Origin: Loigolactobacillus zhaoyuanensis
GTDB lineage: Bacteria > Bacillota > Bacilli > Lactobacillales > Lactobacillaceae
Direction: 5' to 3'
DNA length: 64,000 nucleotides
NCBI RefSeq assembly: GCF_003946385.1
Contig: NZ_RHOE01000004.1
Location: 19,629 to 83,628, forward strand
The stretch's first letter is position 1. Each line of letters starts with the position of its first letter. Of the stretch, positions 57,074 through 64,000 are shown one piece after another. The notes under the pieces were generated by a model, which saw only the letters and a program-made list of their open reading frames with translations, searched no databases and had not been told where the DNA came from. Both the position numbers and the translations under genes were made by a program.

Positions 57074-58009
57074 ATGAATAAACAATTAGTTTTTGGTCAT
57101 CAAAATCCAGATACGGATGCGATCGTGGCAGCAATGGCTTATAGCCAGCTATTAAATCAATTAGGTGCTAACACTGAGGCTGTTGCTCTAGGCACACCTA
57201 ACGATGAAACTAAGTATGTTTTAGACTACTTTAACGCTGAAGCACCTCGTGTAGTAACGACGGTCGCTAATGAAGTTAAAGAAGTTATTTTAGTTGATCA
57301 CAATGAGGCGCAACAAAGTGTTGCTGACCGTCAGGACGTACAAGTTGTTGGCGTAGTTGATCATCACCGGATCGCTAATTTCGAGACAACCAGTCCTTTA
57401 TATTATCGTGCTGAACCAGTTGGTTGTACTAGCACGATCATTACTAAGCTTTATCATGAAAATGAGCTCGAAATTCCTAAGCAAATCGCTGGTTTAATGC
57501 TGTCAGCAATTATTTCTGATACTTTATTGTTGAAGTCACCAACGACGACAGACGCTGATAAAGTTGCAATCAAAGAATTAGCAACAATTGCTGGTATTGA
57601 TGCTGAAAAGTTCGGTTTAGAAGAATTACGTGCTGGTACCAATGTAGCTAGTAAGTCAGCTGCTGATCTGATTGATGCCGATGCTAAATCATTTACATTA
57701 GCTGGTAAAAACGTACGTATTGCTCAAATTAATACAGTCGACGTTAATGACATTTTTAATCGTCAACCTGAATTTGAAACTGCAATTAAAGAAGCTGTAG
57801 CTACCAACGGTTATGATTTATTTTTCTTGATGGTTACTAATATTCTTAACAGCGACACTGAAGCCTTAGTCATTGGCGAACCAACTGAACCAGTTGAAAC
57901 TGCTTTTGAACAAAAGCTTAATGCCCAGCAACGATTAGTTTTACCTGGCGTCGTTTCACGAAAGAAACAAGTCGTGCCACAGTTAACAGCAGCATTCGAA
58001 CAAAAATAA
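57074..58009 (+). CDS. ppaC: Manganese-dependent inorganic pyrophosphatase (family II)
   Basis: PpaC hydrolyses pyrophosphate, pulling biosynthetic reactions forward. The 311-residue protein has the DHH-family motifs: [38 protein letters not shown] (DHH) and [16 protein letters not shown], then the DHHA2 domain to the end with the [10 protein letters not shown] active loop. The ATG at 57074 follows GGGAGTGTTTGTT; an open frame upstream includes the leader hairpin and is not coding. Codon use is biased, so expression is high. A very long perfect terminator follows. Confidence 0.96.
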   Translation: MNKQLVFGHQNPDTDAIVAAMAYSQLLNQLGANTEAVALGTPNDETKYVLDYFNAEAPRVVTTVANEVKEVILVDHNEAQQSVADRQDVQVVGVVDHHRIANFETTSPLYYRAEPVGCTSTIITKLYHENELEIPKQIAGLMLSAIISDTLLLKSPTTTDADKVAIKELATIAGIDAEKFGLEELRAGTNVASKSAADLIDADAKSFTLAGKNVRIAQINTVDVNDIFNRQPEFETAIKEAVATNGYDLFFLMVTNILNSDTEALVIGEPTEPVETAFEQKLNAQQRLVLPGVVSRKKQVVPQLTAAFEQK

Positions 58010-58014
58010 AACAA

Positions 58015-58064
58015 GCTATAAAAATAAACTTAGCCAGTAATTGGACTAAGTTTATTTTTATAGC
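58015..58064. terminator. Long hairpin after ppaC
   Basis: A perfect 19-bp stem (58015-58033 with 58046-58064), 12-base loop. The arms contain A- and T-runs, so it could act in both directions. An outer AACAAGC/GCTTGTT pair may extend it. Confidence 0.88.
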
Positions 58065-58211
58065 ACAAAAACAGCTTGTTTATCCGAATAGAATTGAAAA
58101 AGCACTACTTTGTATAATATATATTATGTAAACTAGGATAATTGAATTGAGATCTACGCCTAATTTAAGTTGTTTTTTCACTACCGCCCTGCTATAACCT
58201 GAGTTTTAGAC

Positions 58212-58250
58212 TAAACGAAAAAGACACTCAAAAAGTGTCTTTTTCGTTTA
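58212..58250. terminator. Terminator overlapping the stop codon of the second degV
   Basis: A perfect 17-bp stem (58212-58228 with 58234-58250) around CAAAA. The last three bases of the right arm are the stop codon of the minus-strand degV gene. Confidence 0.9.
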
Positions 58251-59111
58251 AATTATTTCATCTTTGATCCAACCAATTGCAATGGCTTTTTCACCTAAAT
58301 GTGCACCAACAACTGGACCAAAATAACTAATATCAAATTTTACCTGCGGATATTTAACTGCTAACTGATCACGCCATTCAATTGCAGCTGGTTCATCATT
58401 TGCGTGGATCACATACGCATGGATCGGATAATCTGTATATTGGACAGTTTTGTCGAATAATTCCTCAACCCGTGAATAAGCTTTCTTAAGCGAACGAATT
58501 TTTTCAAAGGCAACGATTTTATGTGAATCCTCGTCAAAGGTTAAAATCGGTTTAATGCGTAACATACTGCCAAGAAATGCTGATGCATTAGACAAGCGAC
58601 CACCACGGACTAAATTCTGTAAGTCATTGACAATAAAGTACTCATTAGTCGTTTCGCGTAAGGCATCTAAGCGTGCTAAAATTTCTTCGACGGTTTTACC
58701 TTTTTTAGCCATTCTAGCAGCAGCTAAAACCATTTCACCCATTAAAACAACGGTGATCTGTGAATCATACGGGATAACGTGCGTATTTTTAACTAATTGA
58801 GCGACATTTTTAAGATTATTGACGAATCCAGAGATCGTACTGGCTAAGTGGATACTGATGACCGTATCGTAGCCCTGATCGCCTAAATGTTCGTACAGGG
58901 CGATCATTTCTCCAATTGAAGGCTGAGCGGTGCTAGGAAAAGACTCTGAATGACGTAGTTTCTCATAGAATTCGCTTGAAGTGATGTCAATACCTTCATT
59001 ATAGGTTTGACCATCTAGAACTACGGGAATCGGAACGACCGTAATTTCATTTTCATCGATCAATTGCTGGGGTAAGTATGCCGTACTATCCGTCACAACA
59101 GCAATTTTCAT
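58248..59111 (-). CDS. DegV-family fatty-acid-binding protein (second copy)
   Basis: A 287-residue FakB-like protein. MKIAVVTDSTAYLPQQLIDE opens it; FPSTAQPSIGEMIALYEHLG is the fatty-acid loop; LVRGGRLSNASAFLGSMLRI is the middle block. With FakA it would supply acyl-phosphate to PlsY. Like the copy at 32144-32989 it has no membrane part. The ATG follows AGTAGGTGTTCTATT. It is monocistronic, with a terminator that shares its stop codon. Confidence 0.9.
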   Translation of the reverse strand: MKIAVVTDSTAYLPQQLIDENEITVVPIPVVLDGQTYNEGIDITSSEFYEKLRHSESFPSTAQPSIGEMIALYEHLGDQGYDTVISIHLASTISGFVNNLKNVAQLVKNTHVIPYDSQITVVLMGEMVLAAARMAKKGKTVEEILARLDALRETTNEYFIVNDLQNLVRGGRLSNASAFLGSMLRIKPILTFDEDSHKIVAFEKIRSLKKAYSRVEELFDKTVQYTDYPIHAYVIHANDEPAAIEWRDQLAVKYPQVKFDISYFGPVVGAHLGEKAIAIGWIKDEII

Positions 59112-59231
59112 AATAGAACACCTACTTTAAAGTTTTCATTATCTAAATAACTATACCATAATATCAATTAACACACAGCTGAAACCCTTAAATTTTATCG
59201 CCCCACCACCCGTCTGCTCACCTGCTGACCC

Positions 59232-59660
59232 TCAATTATCAGCCAGGTTTAAGCGTTGCGCACTGGTGAGTAAACGATTAAGTAATACTTTTAATAGTTG
59301 CTGTTCTTCTGTTGGCCAATTAGCTAGAATCGATTGTTCCAATGTGGCGCTAGCTTGGCGAAAGCGAGTAAATTGTGTTCGGCCTAAGGCGGTCAAAGTG
59401 AATTTCAGCTTTCGCTTATCTTGCTGTTCCCGCTGTTTTTGTAGCATCTTTTTATGTGTTAGTGCGGTTAGTTGCCGGCTAAGAGTAGAAACGTCCAAGC
59501 CAGTGGCGTGACGCAATTCAACCAAGGTTTGTTCTGATTCAATTAAATAACTGAGTAGACGGACATCTGCTCGATTTAAGTTGAGTTGTTGTCCAATTTG
59601 CTGGGTATAATGTTGACGCAGTTGTTCCAACGCCTGTAGTTCTTTAAAAATTGGCTCGAT
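59232..59660 (-). CDS. MarR-family transcriptional regulator with apparent ATC start
   Basis: A small winged-helix regulator. LSYLIESEQTLVELRHATGL and DVSTLSRQLTALTHKKMLQK are the recognition part; FTLTALGRTQFTRF is the wing end. It has no cysteine, so it is not an OhrR-type redox sensor. The first standard start, TTG at 59630, gives 132 residues and has a poor ribosome site. A strong one (GAGGGTGATC) lies six to nine bases before an in-frame ATC at 59660, giving 142 residues and a complete first helix (IEPIFKELQALEQLRQHYTQ). I prefer the longer form but this is uncertain. Two 13-bp palindromes cover its promoter, indicating autorepression. The ligand is unknown. Confidence 0.72.
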   Translation of the reverse strand: MEPIFKELQALEQLRQHYTQQIGQQLNLNRADVRLLSYLIESEQTLVELRHATGLDVSTLSRQLTALTHKKMLQKQREQQDKRKLKFTLTALGRTQFTRFRQASATLEQSILANWPTEEQQLLKVLLNRLLTSAQRLNLADN

Positions 59661-59690
59661 AGTTGATCACCCTCACTTAAACTGATTTAA

Positions 59691-59724
59691 TTGTATCTTA
59701 CAACAATTTAGTTGTAGATTACAA
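59691..59724 (-). promoter_or_regulatory. Tandem MarR-type operators over the marR promoter
   Basis: TTGTATCTTACAA (59691-59703) and TTGTAGATTACAA (59712-59724) are 13-bp palindromes of the form TTGTA-N3-TACAA, 21 bp (two helical turns) apart. On the minus strand they contain TACAAT as -10 and TCTACA as -35 with 17-base spacing, so a bound repressor would block the marR promoter. Confidence 0.75.
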
Positions 59725-59745
59725 TTAAATTATTATTCAGCTTCT

Positions 59746-59774
59746 TTGTCACCAAGGCACAAAACAAGTATAAT
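59746..59774 (+). promoter_or_regulatory. Promoter of rqcH
   Basis: TTGTCA at 59746-59751 and TATAAT at 59769-59774 with an ideal 17-base spacer. It lies 40 bases before the rqcH start and 22 bases from the nearest MarR operator, so it may escape that control. Confidence 0.85.
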
Positions 59775-59814
59775 TAAACACATCTTAACAAATTCAGAAA
59801 GCGAGGTGGCTTAA

Positions 59815-61524
59815 TTGTCATTTGACGGTGTTTTTACCCACACAATGGTCAACGAGTTGGCACCTTTACTAACTGGTGGACGAGTTAGTCGCATCAGCCA
59901 ACCCTATCCCAACGAACTCATTCTGACCGTGCGCGCTAAGCGGCACAATCAACCATTATTACTTTCAGCTCACCCTAGTTACGCTCGTTTACAAATCACT
60001 GAGATCCCGTTTGTAAATCCGGATAAACCAACGAATTTTACCATGACTTTGCGCAAATATTTGGATGGCGCTATTTTGAAGTCGCTTAAACAGATCGATA
60101 ACGATCGCGTGGTCCATCTAACCTTTACGGCGCGCAATGAAATTGGTGACCAAGAAAATCTAGTTTTGATCATTGAAATGATGGGCCGCCACAGTAATAT
60201 TATATTGGTTAATCAAGCTGATCAACGAATTATTGATACGATCAAACACATTGCGCATGATCAAAATCGGTACCGCCTATTGCTACCAGGAGCAACTTAT
60301 ATTGCGCCACCAAAGCAGGACGTTGTCGATCCTTTTACTGCGACACAGCCACTTTATCGCACGTTACCAGCTACGGCTGATGTTTTTGTTCAAGCTAAGC
60401 AATTACAGCAAACTTATCAAGGACTGGGTTTTGATACTGCATTAGAGTTAGCCACTCGTTTAACCCAAGCCGCTGATCAGGATCAGGCGTGGCATGATTT
60501 CTTTCAGGTCATCGACCAAGCACCACAACCGACGATCACTCACGATCCGAGCAAAAAGCAATTGCAATTTTCACCTTGCCCGTTTGTTAGTCAACCGGGA
60601 ACACAAACGATTTACTCGTCTTGCAGTGAGCTATTAGATCATTTCTACCGTGATAAAGCACAATTAGATCGGGTACATCAACAAGGTGGTGATCTGATCC
60701 GTCTTGTTCAAAATGAATTGAAGAAAAATAAAAAGAAATACCGAAAACTCGAACAGACTTTGGCGGCTTCTGATAAAGCAGATACTTATCGCGTCAAAGG
60801 TGAAATCTTAACGACTTACTTACAACAAGTGACTCGTGGAATGACGTCGATCACCCTACCTAATTTTTACGCTGATGAAGCGCCGATTGAAATTAGCTTA
60901 TCTAATCAGTTATCACCATCAAAAAACGCCCAGAAATACTTCACTAAATACCAAAAGCTCAAGAATTCTGTGCATTACGTTAATGAACAATTAGCGACCA
61001 CACAACAAGAAATTGATTATTTTCAAGGTATTTTAACGCAGATCGATTTAGCGGCACCGAAAGACCTGCAAGATATTCAAGCTGAGTTACGCCAGCAAGG
61101 TTATCTACGTACTAAGAGTAAGCAAAAGAAACAGCGACCAAAGTTGAGCCAACCAGAAACTTTTTATGCCAGTGATGGCACTAAAATTCTCGTCGGTAAA
61201 AATAATCTACAAAACGATCGCTTAACTTTAAAAACGGCACGAAAAACGGATATTTGGTTACATGCCAAAGATATCCCTGGCTCGCATGTGATCGTTTCGA
61301 GTGACTCACCAAGTGAAACAACATTAGTTGAAGCAGCAAATCTTGCGGCTTACTATTCCAAAGCACGTTTATCAGCCACGGTACCAGTGGATTCAGTAAT
61401 GGTCAAACGGGTGCATAAACCGAATGGCGCCAAACCTGGATTTGTTATTTATACGGGGCAAAAAACAATTACCGTTACCCCAGATGAACAACTGGTCCAA
61501 AAATTAAGTCAATTACCAAAATAG
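59815..61524 (+). CDS. rqcH: RqcH, NFACT-family ribosome quality control protein
   Basis: RqcH (Rqc2 homologue; earlier called fibronectin-binding protein FbpA) binds obstructed 50S subunits and adds alanine tails to stalled peptides. The 569-residue protein has NFACT-N (MSFDGVFTHTMVNELAPLLT; TFTARNEIGDQENLVLIIEM), a helix-hairpin-helix part, a coiled coil (LKKNKKKYRKLEQTLAASDK, residues 300-420) and NFACT-R (KTARKTDIWLHAKDIPGSHV). A TTG start follows GCGAGGTGGCTTAA. It is divergent from a marR gene and convergent with pyrE, with stop codon and terminator shared. Confidence 0.93.
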   Translation: MSFDGVFTHTMVNELAPLLTGGRVSRISQPYPNELILTVRAKRHNQPLLLSAHPSYARLQITEIPFVNPDKPTNFTMTLRKYLDGAILKSLKQIDNDRVVHLTFTARNEIGDQENLVLIIEMMGRHSNIILVNQADQRIIDTIKHIAHDQNRYRLLLPGATYIAPPKQDVVDPFTATQPLYRTLPATADVFVQAKQLQQTYQGLGFDTALELATRLTQAADQDQAWHDFFQVIDQAPQPTITHDPSKKQLQFSPCPFVSQPGTQTIYSSCSELLDHFYRDKAQLDRVHQQGGDLIRLVQNELKKNKKKYRKLEQTLAASDKADTYRVKGEILTTYLQQVTRGMTSITLPNFYADEAPIEISLSNQLSPSKNAQKYFTKYQKLKNSVHYVNEQLATTQQEIDYFQGILTQIDLAAPKDLQDIQAELRQQGYLRTKSKQKKQRPKLSQPETFYASDGTKILVGKNNLQNDRLTLKTARKTDIWLHAKDIPGSHVIVSSDSPSETTLVEAANLAAYYSKARLSATVPVDSVMVKRVHKPNGAKPGFVIYTGQKTITVTPDEQLVQKLSQLPK

Positions 61525-61568
61525 AAAAAGCAGAGGCCCTAGTTGATTAGGATCTCTGCTTTTTCTAT
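61521..61568. terminator. Bidirectional terminator shared by rqcH and pyrE
   Basis: A perfect 15-bp stem (ATAGAAAAAGCAGAG against CTCTGCTTTTTCTAT). Both stop codons (rqcH TAG at 61522-61524; pyrE TAG on the other strand at 61565-61567) lie inside the arms. Confidence 0.93.
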
Positions 61569-62189
61569 TTGCCCCAATGCTCTGGATCAAGTCGCCATTG
61601 CTGCAACAACTCACGCTTAGCGGCATCAATATAGCCCGACTCAATTGCGGTTTCGACTAAAGCCGTATAGTTAGTCAACGTGTAAAATGGGATATCTGCT
61701 TGCGCAAAATTAGCCGTACTAGCAGCTAGTTCATAGCTAAAAATCCCACAAACGCCTAAAACAGTTGCGCCTTCATTTTTCACAGCGGTAACCGCCTTTA
61801 ACACACTACCACCCGTAGAAATCAAATCATCGATCACCACTACCTTAGCTCCAGCTGTTAAATGACCTTCGATTTGGCGACCTTGGCCGTGATCCTTCGG
61901 TTTAGAACGAACGTAGATCAAGGGTAGATCCAACTTAGCTGCCACCCAAGCAGCGTGTGGAATCCCGGCAGTAGCCGTTCCGGCAATGACTTCAGCATCA
62001 GGGAAATGTTGGCGAATTAATTTAGCTAACCCTTTGGCAATGTGTTTACGTACTTCCGGATAGCTGATGGTTAAGCGATTATCGGTATAAATCGGACTTT
62101 TAATGCCACTAGCCCAAGTAAATGGCTGCTCTGGCCGTAGCGTAACGGCTTTAATAGCGAGTAAATCAGCGGCAATTTTATTTTTATTG

Positions 62190-62197
<8 letters not shown>
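61565..62197 (-). CDS. pyrE: Orotate phosphoribosyltransferase
   Basis: PyrE joins orotate to PRPP, giving orotidine 5'-phosphate in pyrimidine synthesis. The 210-residue protein has the PRPP site [19 protein letters not shown] and the [13 protein letters not shown] flexible loop. [16 protein letters not shown] binds orotate. The ATG follows GGGAGGTAGCAC and overlaps the pyrF end by eight bases. It is the last gene of pyrD-pyrF-pyrE. Confidence 0.96.
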
Positions 62198-63859
<1,662 letters not shown>

Positions 63860-63909
63860 TCAAACGTACCTCGTTTTTGTTATTAATTTCCGAATATTAA
63901 AAAACACCC

Positions 63910-63964
63910 GAACGTCTTTTTCTGGTATTCTTGGTGTGCGAACAACAAGAAAATCCAGAAAGAA
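63910..63964. repeat. Imperfect inverted repeat between pyrD and the window end
   Basis: CTTTTTCTGGTATTCTTG faces CAAGAAAATCCAGAAAG (one or two mismatches) around a 12-base loop. On the minus strand it lies upstream of pyrD; on the plus strand it lies just before a possible GTG start. Role unknown. Confidence 0.45.
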
Positions 63965-63972
63965 GGATTCGA

Positions 63973-64000
63973 GTGCATACACCATTAATAGCCTATTTAG
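63973..64000 (+). CDS. Possible start of an unidentified gene (cut by window end)
   Basis: A GTG at 63973 follows AGAAGGATTCGA, a good ribosome site, and opens a frame reading MHTPLIAYL to the window edge. It would be divergent from pyrD. The nine residues do not allow identification; it could be a host gene or a mobile-element gene. Confidence 0.35.

Noticed and set aside
59691..59730. OhrR box and peroxide control of the marR gene
   Set aside because: Part of the region resembles the TACAATTAAATTGTA box, but the right half is not completed and the protein has no cysteine.

Overview
The window is a 64-kb stretch of a low-to-moderate GC Firmicutes chromosome and almost certainly comes from a member of the Lactobacillaceae. 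The signs are the block dnaE-pfkA-pyk, xerD-ribT-scpAB-rluB, cmk-rpsA-der-hup, thyA-dfrA, rbgA-rnhB-dprA-topA-trmFO-xerC-hslVU, a 586-residue pyruvate kinase with the extra C-terminal PEP-utiliser domain, a thymidylate synthase with the Lactobacillus casei-type small-domain insert, strong AGGAGG-type ribosome sites and frequent TTG/GTG starts. The species cannot be fixed from sequence reading alone. I saw no tRNA, rRNA, CRISPR array, prophage or complete insertion sequence.

Layout. 1-4.3 kb: 3' end of dnaE, then the glycolytic pair pfkA-pyk. 4.4-9.9 kb: DUF441 membrane protein, CvfB-like RNA-binding protein, Fur-family regulator, then xerD, ribT, scpA, scpB, rluB (chromosome segregation and rRNA modification). 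10-13.5 kb: ferredoxin on the minus strand, divergent from a YpbB-like protein and recQ, then a LysM membrane protein. 13.5-17.6 kb: cmk, rpsA, der, hup. 17.6-23.1 kb: an accessory surface locus made of an Mga-like regulator, a large WxL protein, a small LPXTG-like protein, a second WxL protein and a DUF916/DUF3324 protein; this is a csc-type cell-surface complex. 23.2-32 kb: TPR protein, a tyrosine-recombinase-like protein that has lost its catalytic residues, a YitT transporter-like protein, dapB-cca, an ABC-F ATPase and thyA-dfrA. 32-36.5 kb: DegV, an SGNH hydrolase, a DUF2140 protein, YozE and an S41 protease. 36.5-46.6 kb: rbgA, rnhB, dprA, topA, trmFO, xerC, hslV, hslU and an aldose epimerase. 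46.6-52.1 kb: plsY, divergent from parE-parC. 52.4-58 kb: pflB-pflA, a LysR regulator and ppaC. 58.2-63.8 kb: a second degV, a small MarR regulator, rqcH, and the pyrD-pyrF-pyrE cluster on the minus strand.

Most of the window is conserved housekeeping sequence. The less ordinary material is the WxL/csc locus and its palindrome; the degenerate Xer paralogue; a terminator hairpin whose right arm is the dprA ribosome site; two mutually exclusive hairpins between pflB and pflA; tandem 13-bp palindromes over the marR promoter together with an apparently non-canonical marR start; and a 16-bp leader hairpin in front of ppaC. None of these has been tested; the checks are listed with the findings.
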